A stretch of DNA of 64,000 nucleotides. It comes from Paramecium sonneborni (Eukaryota; Ciliophora; Oligohymenophorea; Peniculida; Parameciidae). The DNA lies in contig CAJJDN010000007.1 of NCBI GenBank assembly GCA_905182985.1, positions 916,720-980,719 on the forward strand. The letters run 5' to 3'. The stretch's first letter is position 1, and the number at the start of each line of letters is the position of its first letter. Under the pieces are notes generated by a model. It was given only the letters and a program-made list of their open reading frames with translations. It searched no databases and was not told where the DNA came from. Below, in pieces: positions 47,669-60,856 of this stretch. A program made the translations under genes and the position numbers.

Positions 47669-50223
47669 TCACAATCCTGCTTCTTCATCTTCATCCTTAG
47701 TTGATTAGATACCAAATAATCGTTTCTTAGCTGCTTTTTATTTTTTCTCTTACATTTCTTCTTCAGTTGGTGGATAATAACTTCTTTTTTCTAAAATAAT
47801 ATAAAATTTATAAATGTACTTCGGTTGGTATTTACTTATGAAGCTGCAAAAATTTATTTGACAATATAAAATATTGAGTTTCTGAAATAAAAGAGGATTA
47901 AAACTATAATAGAAATAATTATGTAATCAGCATAATCTAAAATCTAAAAAGATTTATTTGATGATATTGGTTATGTTTAAAAGATAGGAGTTTATGAATC
48001 AAATTTATCTTAATTTTTCTAATCATTTTTAATTATAGGTTTGTCCGTTATAATTTGATTAATTTAAATATTAGTTTTTTCAGTAGGACATTCTTATTCA
48101 ATAGGTCCTAAATACACTCTATTAATTATAATAATTTATTACCCTCCTTCACATTCATCTCCTGGTATTTTTCTATAGCCTTGTGATTTCATATAAGTGC
48201 CTGTACATTTAATAGGAGGTGGAGAAGATGAAAATCCATATGTCATTGGAATACATTCACCACCATCTATTTTTCTCATGAATCCTAAATCACATTCCCA
48301 ATCCTCTGCAGTACAAGGACATTTCTCAACTAATAATTTTTTGACGATTTCAGGATTCTTACATTTTGCTTCTCTTTTTTTTCTTTAATATTTGACTTTT
48401 TAGCCAAATAAACATTTTTATTACTAATAATTTTATGGAGACCAATATTCATAATCAGAATTTGGATCATCAGGATTATCACTTCCTTTACACACTCTTT
48501 AATAGACATTTGAAAGATCAATAGGAATTAAGACACCTATAATAGAATCATATTTATTCCAGAAATCTTCTTAAGGATTATCTGTTTATTTGATTCTACC
48601 ATAAATTAAGAATTTCTATTCTTCATTTGATGGTTCAGTTACTATATTATCAATGTCTAAAGTGATATTTAATTTAATATCTTGAAAGGTTAGACCTTCA
48701 TCTTATGTAAATTTAGCAACATTAGTATAGGATTCTGATTCTGCGAAAACAATGAGTCCACCATGATCACCAATTTCATAAATATGTGTTCCATTCAATA
48801 TTTCATACCAATTATGACCTCCATCTCTTGATAAATAAGTATTAGTTTCTTAACTATCAAGATATAATCCTGTATTTCCAGTTCCAATAATAATTCCTAC
48901 AGCTTATTCACTACTATAAATTAATGATGTAGTTTCAGTTCTTCCTTTTAAATGAAGACTACAATCTCCATTACAATTTAAAGGTTATCCTTAATAAGAA
49001 TATTTTGGTGCTTTTAATGAATGCCATTCTGCTCCTAAATCAAAAGTAATTACAGATTTCTTATATTAGTCTAACCTATCAGAATTTTAAAGTTTCATTT
49101 CTCTTTCAGAATTAATTCTTTTTCTTCTTTATTTAGTTTTCTCAATTTCATCATAATCAAAAATATTAGCAATATAAACTCCTTTCATACTTTTAATTTT
49201 TTCAAAATCACAATGTCCAGTATCTTGACTTCTAACATTTCCCAAAAGTGATACTGTGAATTCATTGCCATCACTCATATAAATATTAGTTACCTTTGAT
49301 AATTCTTCACCATGTGCAACTGACATATATACAATACTATCAGTAACATCTAATACAGTAAAAGTATGTTTGCTTTGATCATCAATTGGTAACACAATCT
49401 CTTATGGGAAATAAGTTTCCCCTAAATGAGGTGACATTTTTAAATCATATCCAACACTATACTAATCTGGTCTAACTAATAAAAATAGATAAGTAGGTGT
49501 TTAATAAAATCCAAAACAATCCTTTTCTATTTATTTAATTGTTTTAAAAAAGTCATCTGAATAAGATACCTTTAATTCACCTTAAGTATCAACATGAGAT
49601 ACAATTATTCGCATATCTGGTACCATTTCATAATGAATTAATTTATCCCATGCTGCATCTCTAACATGGTCAAATACTGGCTACCATATTTAACCACCAT
49701 TTTTTGTTACCCAAAGTTCTCTCTTATATTGTTCTTTGCAGCTTTTATCTGTCTTATTACATTTCTTTTCTTAAAATGCAAGTATTTAATCTTTATTTAG
49801 TTTATTAAATCTAAAACCATATAATCTATTATCATTAAAGGTTTTGTAAGTTCTTCCACAATCTTAACTGATAAAAGATTGATTATATCCAATAAAATAC
49901 ATAGTAAAAGAATCTGCAGGAGATTACATTACATCTTTAAATTTATAATTGCTATCTAATTTCTATTATTCTATTAATATTTATGTAACATTTTCCCATT
50001 TTTACCCATAGTCAGTCGATCTATAAGCAAATCCCTTATTTGAAAGAACAAATAATATTTTTCTATGTTATTAAGCTTCATTTTTTTATTCGACCACATC
50101 ATCATCAGGTGTTACAATAATTGAACCTCCACACCAAAATACTTGATCAACAGCAGAATCAATTATATAAGCTGATTAAGTCAAACTTAGAAATAGGAAC
50201 GAAAGGCATAATAATTAAATCAT
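47669..50223 (-). CDS. VPS10-domain sorting receptor (sortilin-like)
   Basis: About 833-841 aa. Signal peptide MIQLLCLSFLFLSLTQSA. A ten-bladed propeller follows with Asp-box-like and repeat segments (FAYRSTDYGQKWENV, FISQDCGRTYKTF, YLSRDGGHNWYEIL). The cysteine-rich 10CC region shows CLFGQK, CPCTAEDWECD and QGYRKIPGDECEGG, the closing motif of VPS10 proteins. A single membrane span (YIIISIIVLILFYF) precedes a 60-residue cytosolic tail that is basic then acidic and ends TKDEDEEAGL. The tail is joined by a 29-nt intron (near 47790-47820); a 24-nt in-frame intron may lie at about 48118-48142. By family it carries luminal cargo from the Golgi to lysosomes or, in ciliates, to secretory granules such as trichocysts. 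Confidence 0.93.
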
Positions 50224-50291
50224 AATCACACGTAAATTAATTATTTTATAAATTATTTATGTTAATCAATTCTAAAATGCATATTCTAATT

Positions 50292-51422
50292 TCAAGAATA
50301 AGCTTTTAAGCTATTTGCGCTATATTCTTAAAAAGTCATATTTTCTTTCCATCTTCCTAAAAGTGATGGTACATTATATGCAGGTTTATTCAATGCATTA
50401 TTTTTATCTATTCCTTTTGGAACATTTAAAATTTCTTTAGATAATGGTCCCATAAATACAGCAAAAGTATTTCTATTCAACTACCTTCTTACAGTCTCAT
50501 CACTTTTAACAACCTATTTTATAAATAATCTATTTTACACAATGAGGTGTAGCTTCAATTATTCCACCTGAAACAATCTATGCTGTCTCTCCTATCTAAA
50601 ATGCTAAACAATCTGGATCCATTCCTACTTTCATTATTTCTGCATATCTATTTTTAGCTAGTAAACCTCCTTCTTTATCTGTATAATCTACAATTTGATC
50701 ATTATGCATATAAATTGGACATGTTAATGCTGTAAGTGCACTATGATCATTATGCCATCCACACCATTCATCTGTATTTGGACCGTCAAAATAATGTAAT
50801 AATCTTCCAACATGTGAATCACCTGTTCTTATAAATCTGTACAATTTCCCTAATTCATATGTATTACATTTTGAATGTATGTATTTATCAATATGATATG
50901 ATAATAAAGCACCTGTATCTACCATCAACCTTCCTAAGTTCTTAAAAGCTCCTTCTAATTCTGGAATTCTCTCTGGCCATACATTCTCTAATGCAATCAA
51001 ATTGCCCTATTTTTAATCTTAATATTCCTTTCCTACTTCATGATGTCTATCATAATTTGGGTTATTGTAAAATGACCCTTTTGATTTATCAAATTTTCCT
51101 TTAAACTAAATTTATCATTTTTTGCATTTACTTATTCAACACCACAACTCCAACCCTTCGAATAAAAATGTTCAGGTCTCTCAAGAGTTCTTAGATATTC
51201 TTATGGTTATATTGCCAATCTTTATGCCAAGGGCAATAATTATAGTCTCATCTTCTTATAATTTGGAATTCCACTAACTATTGCTAATCCTAATCCATGA
51301 TCTCCATAAGCTTCTTCAATTTTTGAATTTAAATTTATGCTACAATCTTATATCTCATCAAAAGTAAATCTCACGGCTTTAACTGTCTAAAAGTAAGCTC
51401 TAACAAATATTTTATTTATCAT
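50292..51422 (-). CDS. 2-oxoglutarate/Fe(II) oxygenase-like protein (isopenicillin N synthase type)
   Basis: 359 aa after two introns of 26 and 25 nt, exact frame. The C-terminal half has the double-stranded beta-helix features of 2OG-Fe(II) oxygenases: GWHNDHSALTALTCPIYM carries the H-x-D pair, QIGETAQIVSGGIIEATPHCV carries the second metal His, and TVRRQLNRNTFAVFM supplies the Arg that grips 2-oxoglutarate. The N-terminal half has DHGLGLAIVSGIPNY, the plain form of the family's GxxxxxNHG segment, and a YERPE-like stretch. By family it couples decarboxylation of 2-oxoglutarate to oxidation of a small substrate; the substrate is unknown. A standard-code search sees only residues 134 onwards as an isolated ORF (50596-51000). 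Confidence 0.85.
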
Positions 51423-51665
51423 ATTTATTATTCAAATCTTATTAAATAAATTTTACTCTTAGTTCGTATATATTTTATTTATTGCTTTAATTAATATTGG
51501 TTATTTTACGTCATCTGAGTATTTTATTATTACCTTATTAATTTTAAGGTGTATATTCTTTTAAGAAATCTATCTAAGCTTTTTTATCGTTGAAAAACCC
51601 TTAACATAAGTATCATAAAAATTATAAATTTCAAAAACCTTTAATCTATATCTTAATTTTAATAT

Positions 51666-52700
51666 GTTATATTGAAATAATAGACTTAATTTAAAAAACA
51701 TTAAATCCATTCTCAATACACAATACTAGCAGAATTATAAAGCTTTAAGAAAATTTTCAAAGAAATGTTATATTTTATTATACAGAAATTTAATAAATAA
51801 AATTTTTTCTCTTATATATTAAATAAACATTAATTAAAAATCTGATTTCTTTATCTTATATCAAATTTCCCTATAAAAGAATCACATAACTAAATCTTAT
51901 TTTATTAAACTTTTTAAAGAGATGATATCACTAAAATTGAAAAAATACCTTTAAATTTTTATTGATTAAGTGGGAAAATTAAGACATTAATTTATTCTCA
52001 ATATGTAGAAGAATATTTTATGGTTTCTCATCTAGAAAAATTAACTTTAATTTTATTCCAAAAAACGATAGGTTGTAATTAAAAGGAAATTTAAAGAAAA
52101 TCAATCATAAATAATAAAGCAATATCTGAATATCTGAGTACATAATATTTAAATTTGCAAGCTTTTCATTATTTCTAAAAATAACTTAGATTGTGAGAAG
52201 AAATAAAAAATAAATTTTTTAAATAGTTATAATTTATGAAAACATGAGTTTAGTTTATAATTAAGAACATATTTTGATAATAATTAATAAATTAGGAAAA
52301 ATTGATTAGTATTATCTTATAAAAATATCCAATATGCTTCGAAAGTAGTTAAAGAATTTTTTTTCAAAGATAATTCATCTGAATTTTATAAAAAAATCAT
52401 GTTATCTAACTTACTATTTTGGAGAGATATGTATTAATTATTTCTTTTCTAAAAGTTCATAAGAATAAAAGATAATTTATTTTAATTAATCTGTTTTAAT
52501 TTAGAAAGAGAATCTTGATGAATAATAATTTACTGTATTAAAGAAAAGTTATAGCATCATTTATAATTCAAGTAAATAAAGATTATTATTCCATATCTAC
52601 TAATGAAATAATCAAATGGCATTATGATGTAATTGATAATTTATAATAAGCCATGAAAAATTTATTATAACGATTGATTTAAATAAAAGGAAATAATATT
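51666..52700 (+). pseudogene. decayed protein-coding gene
   Basis: From 51666 to 52196 one frame gives convincing protein text (SFKKIFKEMLYFIIQKF, YVEEYFMVSHLEKLTLILFQ, AISEYLSTQYLNLQAFHYF) broken by TGA at 51843 and 51963. From 52300 to 52700 further coding-like text continues in other frames (IQYASKVVKEFFFKD, then ASFIIQVNKDYYSISTNEII). No set of tiny introns heals it. It lies in a gap between well-formed genes. I see a helical protein of about 300 residues of unknown family, lost by stops and frameshifts. Loss of a duplicate after whole-genome duplication is a known fate of Paramecium genes; that origin is inference. Confidence 0.45.
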
Positions 52701-52831
52701 TGATGATGAGCAAAATGAGAAAAAAAATTTAAAAAACAAAAGGATGATTTAATATTAAGATTTAAGGTATAAATAAAATGCTTTAAACAGTATATTGATA
52801 TCTAATAATTTAAACATTATGTAGTAATATA

Positions 52832-55321
52832 TCATTATGGTTTTTTTTGTTTTGCAGCATCTTATGGTTATAAATTTACAGTTTTTCCTTAAATGTAAAA
52901 TTCACCACCAGTTTTTTCATATCTTTATTATTAGCGAGCTGAGGGCGGTGGAACTTTATGCGATAAACCAGTATTTCTATGTATTTTACTTTAGTTGGTT
53001 TAGATAGTTTGTTTAATTGTAGCAAATGATGGGCTTTATTGAATAGGATTTACAGAATATTATTATGCTTAAGGTTGAATGTAATTATTTTTTTGTATAT
53101 TTTATGGTTAGCCTTTGTTTCCATTTTAAAAATTATTTATATTGTTACTTTTATAATTAGATTATTCTGACTATTGGAATATGATTTTAATTTCATTATG
53201 TACTTATGCACTCGAGATTCTATTTTCACTTTTATATTAAGTCATTTATTTAAGAAGAGTTTTCAATTTATTATTTAATTCTGGTTAAGAAAAATAATCT
53301 AATTTATCTATTTACAAATATCCTTGAATCTAATCATCTTTCATTCCTAATTTTTAAATAAAAGCTTGGTTTATTTTTTATCCTGTTACAATTTCACTGA
53401 TTATAATCCCAAAACTCCAAACATCTGAAGTATTAGATAATGTATTTCTTAATGTTTTTTCTGGAGGTGAATAAACACATGATGGTTTGCTACTATATAA
53501 CAAATCATCTATTTCTCCTTTAACTTCACTTAAACCATAATCGGTTACATATATATTTAATGAATTATCTATTTAATAATTAATATAATACCTAACAAAA
53601 TGTTTGAGGGTTTAAGATTTCCATGAATAAAATGCTCATTGTAAGCTTTCAGGAATTAAGATATATTTAAAATTACTTATTCTTTTAATTTTTTTTGTTA
53701 TAATTATTGAATTACCAAGGCTCTTTCTAAATCACAGTTCATTTATTATGTAAGAAGATAGAGAGTTCCTGAATATGCTTCATTTTCTGACTCTTACAAA
53801 TAATATCCTTCATAAATACATAAACCATAAATCTTTAACTTTTAAATATGATTTATATTATTAAGTAGTTGAAAAATTTGAGAAGCAGGCTTATCCCTAT
53901 AAATTTTAACCACCTTTTCTTAATTTTAATATGTACATCTGTAAATATTTTATTTTTCATCAATATTGTATTAACTAAATATTAAATAATAATTACTCAG
54001 TTATGTATAAATCAGACTCATTAATTTATTTTATTAATGGAAATCTTAAGAGTATTTCCAAAAGCTAAACAAATGTCATTTAGCTATAATAATTTTATTC
54101 TATTTCATCAGAACTTTCAAAATGATTGTTTTACTCCTCTTAATGTAAAGTAAAATCTTATTAAGATTAAACTTATTATTATCTTTATTACCACTCTTTT
54201 ATTTAGTTTCTCAAATTTTCAGGTAGTTTTATACCACTTTAAACAAATTATATAGTTTAACAATTATCACTATAAGCTAAGCTATCTTAAAACTTCTATT
54301 AAACTTATATTTATTTATTTGTCTCCCCAAATTACTCTTATTATAATAAGTTTTCATGGATTGGTTGAGATACAGTAAATTATCCAGTCCAATTAAAAGT
54401 GTTATCTTGATGTAAAATAACTTCTTAACAAATTTAATCATCCATATTATTTTTATTTATGTTATTGATTTCTTATAATTAATCATAAGCTTCTTTGCAA
54501 TTAGGTCTTTTATTTTTTTATTATGAAACCATTTAATTAACTAATTCTTAAAGATTGGGATTAAGTTTTTTTAAGTGTTCCAACATAAATGTAATTTATT
54601 CTTCAGTTTTTCGATGATTTGAAAACCTAAAAGGATTTAAAAATATTTTACTATTAACAACAAAATTCTAAAACAATTAATCCAAAAGAATAAATAACTG
54701 ATTTAAAATAGTTTTGAAGAGTTGAAATTTAACCTGATATTGATGCAGCAAATGTATCAGGATCCATATAATTAATATCACTCTTAATTTCTCTTTAAAC
54801 ACTGTTATCCATTCCTATTACACTAATTGCATTATTAACATCAAATAATTTAAATTTTCCATCTTTCATTCTCATTATTTAATCAGGTGTTAGGTATGGT
54901 AATGCTATCTCTTCTTCTTACAAATCTGCTAAAATTTTTAAAACATCTAGCAATAATTATTAAAGGAGTTTATTATTAATTTACTCAACCAAAGCTACTT
55001 GACTTAAACTTGCTGATATTTCCTCAAGTAAATAACCTTGTCTGCAAATTTTGATCCCAAATTAATCTTAAAAATCCATATTTTTATGCCCTTTTATTTT
55101 TACTATACCTTCGGTTCGACCTTAACAATGTAAATGACTTTTCATTAGATTATCTTCACATATTCCGTCAATTATTAAGAACGTAAATATCTAATTATTT
55201 AAAACAAAATTCCTACCTTTGATTAATTTTTTTTCTCTCTCAACCTAAAAAATGTACGATTATTTTGCTTGATATAGGGCTCTGAAGATAAAAATTCAAA
55301 CTTCGTTAAATCGAAATCCAT
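52832..55321 (-). CDS. protein with two kinase-like domains, probably catalytically inactive
   Basis: 797 aa after four introns (53569-53591, 53975-53996, 54627-54651, 55191-55216), with exact frame only when all are removed; the 22-nt intron at 53975 fuses what would look like two genes. Domain 1 (about 1-260) is a faint kinase fold: VALVEQINNKLLQQLLLDVL, DGKFKLFDVNNA for DFG, INYMDPDTFA for APE, VIYSFGLIVLEF. Domain 2 (about 400-640) is clearer: QEKVVKIYRDK with the Lys, FIHGNLKPSNILL where HRD should be (catalytic Asp replaced by Asn), VTDYGLSEV, YSPPEKTLRNT, DVWSFGIIISEIVTG. A Gln/Pro-rich tail follows. Neither domain has a full active site. It diverges from DPH3 with 46 bp between start codons. 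Confidence 0.72.
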
Positions 55322-55367
55322 AACTTAATATGAATATATTAAAATATAAATAATTTATAAAAGAATT
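55322..55367. promoter_or_regulatory. short bidirectional promoter region
   Basis: 46 bp, nearly all A+T, between the start codons of the dual kinase-like gene (-) and DPH3 (+). Confidence 0.4.
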
Positions 55368-55602
55368 ATGAGTGTTTATGATGAAGTTGAAATCGAGGAT
55401 ATGGATTTTGATTCAACTACAAAGATATTTTATTATCCTTGTCCTTGTGGAGATAGGTTTTAAATTACTTTAGTATGAAATATATATTTATTAGGAATAA
55501 ATTAAAAATAGATTTGATATCGCATAATGTCCAAGTTGTTCATTGTAAATTAGAGTGATTTTTGACGAAAATAGTTTTGAATTATATTCAAAATAGCAAT
55601 GA
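55368..55602 (+). CDS. DPH3: DPH3/KTI11, CSL-type zinc protein
   Basis: 70 aa after intron 55473-55494. It reads [20 protein letters not shown], then PCPCGDRF, then AQCPSCSLQIRVIFD. This is the complete DPH3 signature: Y-D-E-(V/I)-E-I-E-D-(M/F), the CxC of PCPCGD and the CxxC of CPSCSLxI(R/K)V. Length is normal. By family the protein binds one iron or zinc and donates electrons for diphthamide synthesis on elongation factor 2 (with DPH1-DPH2) and supports Elongator-dependent tRNA wobble modification. All four metal-binding cysteines are present. Confidence 0.96.
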
Positions 55603-55660
55603 AATATATATAATAATATAATATTTATAGAGTTTCAATATATCTTATTTATTACACTTT

Positions 55661-58600
55661 TCATTATCTTATTTCATTAATATTAGATTAGTTTGAGTAA
55701 TACAAATTTCCTTCTTGATTTAACTCATTTTCTATCCTTAGTATTTGTTCTTAAACTTATAAACTTTATTATTTAAATTCAGGATGAATTCTACATTCTG
55801 AATTCATTTTCTCTGTTAACCAGATATCTTTCAAAATTGATAAAACAAAAATAATGCTATTATATAAAATATCATCAATAGAAAACATAGAGAACTAATT
55901 TTAGTTGCAAATAAATGAAATCTGAACTATTGTTGGTAGGGTTTATGAAATTGCCTAAATAGCAAATAGTTTTTTAATTTCATTTAACAAGCCTTCCTAA
56001 CATTATTTAGGTAAAATTAACAAAAAAATTCTCCATTAAAGCAAAGTCGCCAATTATTACTATACTTTACAATTAAAAATAATTTTCTAATAACTTAGAT
56101 TAGTTTTCTTTAATAATTATAGTTAAGAACTATTAATTATTTAGACCAAAATAGTCACAGCCAAACATGATAAAGATAATAAAAAATATCCTGGATATTG
56201 AAGCAAAGCAAATCTAAAATTAATTATAGAAATACCTTATAAATCTTATTATAGCAATTGGCATTTCAAGCAAACTTGTTAATACATAAAATGTTTTTCC
56301 TATCATAGCTTTTTATTTAAATATCAATTTATTTAATATTGAAACTAATAGCATTCCGCTCATTAAAATTACAAAAATAGGAGATCCATCATAAATCTAA
56401 TTTTTTCTCAAGGTATTATCTTTAGGAATATGATAATCATTATCGTCAAAATTATTATTGTTAGTATTACTTTAATTTAAAGTATTGCTTGAATTTTAAT
56501 TTGAAATGTTGTTAACTTTTATGCAATATCCATTCTTTAAATTAAATCCATCCTTGCATTAAATACATTTATTTAGACTCTATGGATCACACAATAAACA
56601 ATTGGCATTAGTAAGACAACTTTCACATCCTTATGATGTAGATATCATATTTGCAGGACATTTTGTAATACATTAATTTTAAAACATTACAAATCCAACT
56701 TTACATTAAGAACACTAATTATAGCTAATATTGCAATTCTCACAATTTTCATGACAAGTAATTACTAACTTTTCTTATTTTGAAGATTCTTCAACAGTTT
56801 TACCAAATTTGTTAATATTTTTAAGAGTAATATTTATTGCATGATCTCCAATTTTTCCTTGTAAAATTAACCCATTAAAAATTATTTTATATGTATTCGA
56901 TGATTAAGAATTTAAAAAATTTACAATTATTATTAAATTTTCATTATCTAAATAAGAATCACAGAATGCCTCTTCTTATTCAATAATTCTAGTACTGTTT
57001 GATTAGAATTCACAATTAAAATTTGAAAGATATAAGGGAGAATTTGTTATGACAGCTTTTATTTTACCATTTTCTTCCATTCCTAAATTCGTAAAAAAAT
57101 TCAAAGTAATAGTAGTTTCTTCATTCAAATATTATTTTGATTACTGAATTGAAAAATCAATATTGTTACTTCTTAATCCATCTCTAATACCAAAAATATC
57201 TTAAAATTAAGCAATAAGCTTTCCAGTATTCGTAGCAATATTGAAATTAAATGGGTATAATGGAATGTCTTCCTTAGGATTTATCAGCTCACAACTGATA
57301 GTATTAAAATTATTTTATAATTATCTTAAAAAGATTTTATTCCCCATCTGTTTCTCAATAATATTTGAACAGCTTAAAATTGTTTCTATGTTTAGAGGAA
57401 ATGTAATTTCTAAAAGATCATCCTAATGGATTGTACTTAATAAATTGAATGAAAATTAAATTATGTTCAATTCCCCATAAAATAAATTAGAATAAATTAA
57501 GGAATAATTAGAAAAAGTTTATGCATATAAAAGAGTATAAGAAACTTTTTGATTTTATTGAATTGACTAAATTTCTTCCTTGTAAGTGATTTCTCCTTCT
57601 ATTAAATAACTATATTCTTATAAACTTCTCTCTGTTTTGATGTTATATATGATTATTTCTAAAATTCCTCCAAAAAACAATTTTACATTGATATTTTAAT
57701 CATTTATTTGACAAATTTATTATATTGTTTGAATTGAAGCAGAACAAAAACTGAGTTATTATTAAAGTTCTTATGGCAATTTTAAAGTCATAATACTCTA
57801 TTCATAAATTTGGGGTATTTGGAATTGAATAACAAAATTTGTTATAAAATCTGTAATTTAGATTTAGGGCCTTAAAGAAAGTAATATATATTCTGATGGT
57901 TTAATTGTTAAAAAGACTGGTTTTCTTGAAATACTTATTAAAGCATCTTAATAATCATTAGTAGAAATTTAAAAATTATCAGTTTGACCAACTAACCCAA
58001 TCAATTTACCAAAAAAAATTATTTCAATTTGATTATTGATATAATTATTACTAAAATAGTTTTTGAATTAAATATATTATCCTAATATTATTATTTCTTA
58101 AGATGATCCTGGATTAATTATCACTGAATCTTTAACAATTTCAATTTGTTAAGGAATTTATATTGTTAGAATAGTTGTTTTAGTTTATTGATTTGATAAT
58201 ACAAATTTAATTGTAATTTTTGTAGTTGCAAAAACTGTAGTATTTAAAGCCTCCACTATTATAGAAGATATAATTTCTGGAATTATTTCAATTTCATGTT
58301 ATTAATATTCAATTAAATTTCTGTCAGGAGTAAGAACATACAATCCAATATTAAAATTTGAAAGTCCTGTTGGATTTACTATTTCTGATACACAAAATTC
58401 AAATTTCATTGATTCATAATATTAATTGAAATTTTTGATGGCTAAGCCTTCATTTTCAATCGAAAATTCATAATTAGGGTTAATGTTCGATTTTGGCAAA
58501 AAAATTGCTTTGGCTACTAATAATAAAATAAAATAAAAATATTACTTTAATTTGATGACTAAAGATTTAAAAAATGAATATAAATTTAACTTCCTTCAAT

Positions 58601-59512
58601 ATAAGCTAATCTAGGTAGAAATGAAAAATATAATTATGTTTTTTAAGAAACAATTTAATTTGAACTATTTAATATAAATTCTCTAGAATTGCTAACACTT
58701 TTAATACCACTTTAAAAGTATTCTAACTCTGCAATATATAATCCTTTGTACGAAGTTTGAAAAAGAATAACAAATGAATCCCTATCCAATTATTAATTAT
58801 TTGTAAAGATATTTGCGATTGATAAATTTATAGTATCTCCAGGAAGATATTGCTTTTCAAAGAGATTAAAAATTGTTAGTTTTCTTTCATTGAGATTTAT
58901 GTTATAATCTAATATTTTATTTGAATCAAATGGATATGTAGTATCACTTAATTAAGACACTAATGTATTTGCTCCATTATTAATAATTGGAAAAATGATA
59001 TTAAGAACTGTTCCAGATCGAACTCTAAATAGAAAATTAATATCAATATGCAAGGTAGTTTTAACAAAAGTTGTATAGTTTTCATATCTTCCATCTAAAC
59101 GCAGTTACTGTTAAATAGACAATCTATAAAAACAAGATTATTTTTCTACTAAGTTATAATGAGAATAAAATTCCAAGGAGAATTCCATATTTGTATTATT
59201 ATTATTATATGAAACATAGCCATTCTCGATATTCTCTAAAGTAATTTTAAGCGATTTTGATGGAAGAAAATCTCCCAAAATTTGAATTTAGTTTTCTTAA
59301 CTTTTTACTTAATATTATTCCCCATTACACCAACATTATATTTATATCTACTTGATAAATTCAAAACTAATAGGAAAAATTACCAAAATTTAATTATATG
59401 AATCTACTTATAATTCGACATCAAAAGTGTATTTTGTAATTACACCAGCTGAATCATCATCTATTTTCATCTAAAATGCTTATACGAAAGATAAAATAAA
59501 AGCAAAAAACAT
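55661..59512 (-). CDS. large secreted/transmembrane protein with Cys-rich region
   Basis: 1266 aa; 29-nt intron near 58510-58540 and 22-nt intron near 56210-56230; exact frame. Signal peptide MFFAFILSFVQAF. About 900 residues of Asn/Ile/Thr-rich beta-type repeats follow (for example TYPFDSNKILDYNI, DTINLSIANIFTNN), likely extracellular Ig-like modules. Then a furin-like Cys-rich stretch of about 90 residues with CENCNISYNQCSQC, CPANMISTSQGCESC and CLLCDPQSLNKCIQC. It ends with several hydrophobic spans (FVILMSGMLLVSILNKLIF, YFLLSLSCLAVTILV, IIFVLSILKDIWL) and a charged tail. This layout is typical of large ciliate surface or contractile-vacuole proteins of unknown function. The stop lies 58 bp from the convergent DPH3 gene. 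Confidence 0.78.
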
Positions 59513-59665
59513 TTATTATTCCTTAATTTATTTTCTCCTACAGAATAAGTTTTATGTTCAGTTTTCACTAAAAAATTATCAAAAATAACTGAGATAATTT
59601 TTATATCAAATTAATTTTCATTTTTTTACAGTCTAGTTTTCTACATTTAGAGTAGTTTAAATTGA
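59513..59665. other. intergenic, AT-rich
   Basis: Spacer upstream of the large membrane-protein gene. Nothing recognised. Confidence 0.4.
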
Positions 59666-60016
59666 TCTACCCAAATTTATAAATACAAGAAAAACCCAAA
59701 TGAGGCAAACCAAAAATTGTTATCAAAAATCAAATAATAATTATTATTCTTGATTTTATGCAATATCAAAAATTCAAACTTACCTAAACAAGATTATTTT
59801 TATAGCGAATATCAAGAAGGAAAATAAGATTAATAACTCAAATTATTATTCACTAATTAATGGTGGTCATGATAACTACAAATAATTGGTTCAGAAAGAT
59901 AAAACCAACTTTCAATAAACTTTGAAAGCTAGCCTATAAAATAAAACAGAATAATTAAACAAAATCTGATATATTTTGTGATATTCTCAAGGTTTGCAAT
60001 TCAATCAATTTTTTGA
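59666..60016 (+). pseudogene. possible decayed coding fragment
   Basis: A frame with one internal TGA (59870) and no ATG gives plausible text before it (LPKQDYFYSEYQEGKQDQQL) and after it (ERQNQLSINFESQPIKQNR), ending at TGA 60014. Such a stretch can arise by chance in AT-rich DNA. No family recognised. Confidence 0.2.
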
Positions 60017-60856
60017 TTTTATAATAGTTTGAACTTTTCTTTTATTTAAACCTGTTAATTATTTGGATCAATCCATGATAGAATTATTACACAATATTAC
60101 CGCAAGACATTAATAATTAGATCAAAAAAAAATTTATTTCAATATAAACAATGCTAAATATAAATGGTTAATAATTATTAGAAAAAATATTATTAAATTT
60201 CATTTCTATAATTAATAATCTATTAAAAAAAAAAACTAATGATTAAATAATTAGCTAATAGGGTACTAAAAAATACATAACCAAAAATAATTAATTTTGT
60301 TTAAATGATATTCAATTTTTTAAGACATTCATAAATATACTAAAATATCGTAAAAGATATAGGAGAACTCTATTATTTACATTATTTTTTTAATTGTTTT
60401 TCAATAAAGTTCTAATATTTCTAAGTTTATTTATTAAAAAGAATTATCTTTTTGTAAATGTTTAGTTGTAATTATTTAGGAAGTGTTGACTGAAATATTT
60501 TGGTAGAAAGTCTCTCTTTTATTTTTAAAAGTTTTATGAATTTACACACAAAAATATCTCTTTATTTGCTGATTATAAAAAATTATTATATTCAAGAAAA
60601 AAAAATCAGGTAAGCTAAAATAATTTTTTTCAATTTACTAATGATTATGCAAATAAAAAAAATCAAACAAAAAAATTAAAATATTTTTCAAATATATATA
60701 AATTGGAAAAAGGGAAGCAGATGATGTAATAGAGAAAAATGAGCTGTATAAGTTGGAAGTTAAGAATATAATGAAATGATAAAAAATCATTCAGAATTTT
60801 ATAAAGGAATTTTGTTAAATAAATGAGGAAGCTAAATAAAAAATACCATTAATAAC
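60017..60856. other. intergenic, very AT-rich
   Basis: About 840 bp with long A and T runs and stops in all frames. I see no gene, RNA gene or repeat. Confidence 0.5.

Noticed and set aside
53960..54021. Two overlapping minus-strand kinase genes (stop of one inside the other's start)
   Set aside because: A 22-nt intron at 53975-53996 joins them in frame and the spliced total is exactly 798 codons; overlap of independent nuclear genes is much less likely.
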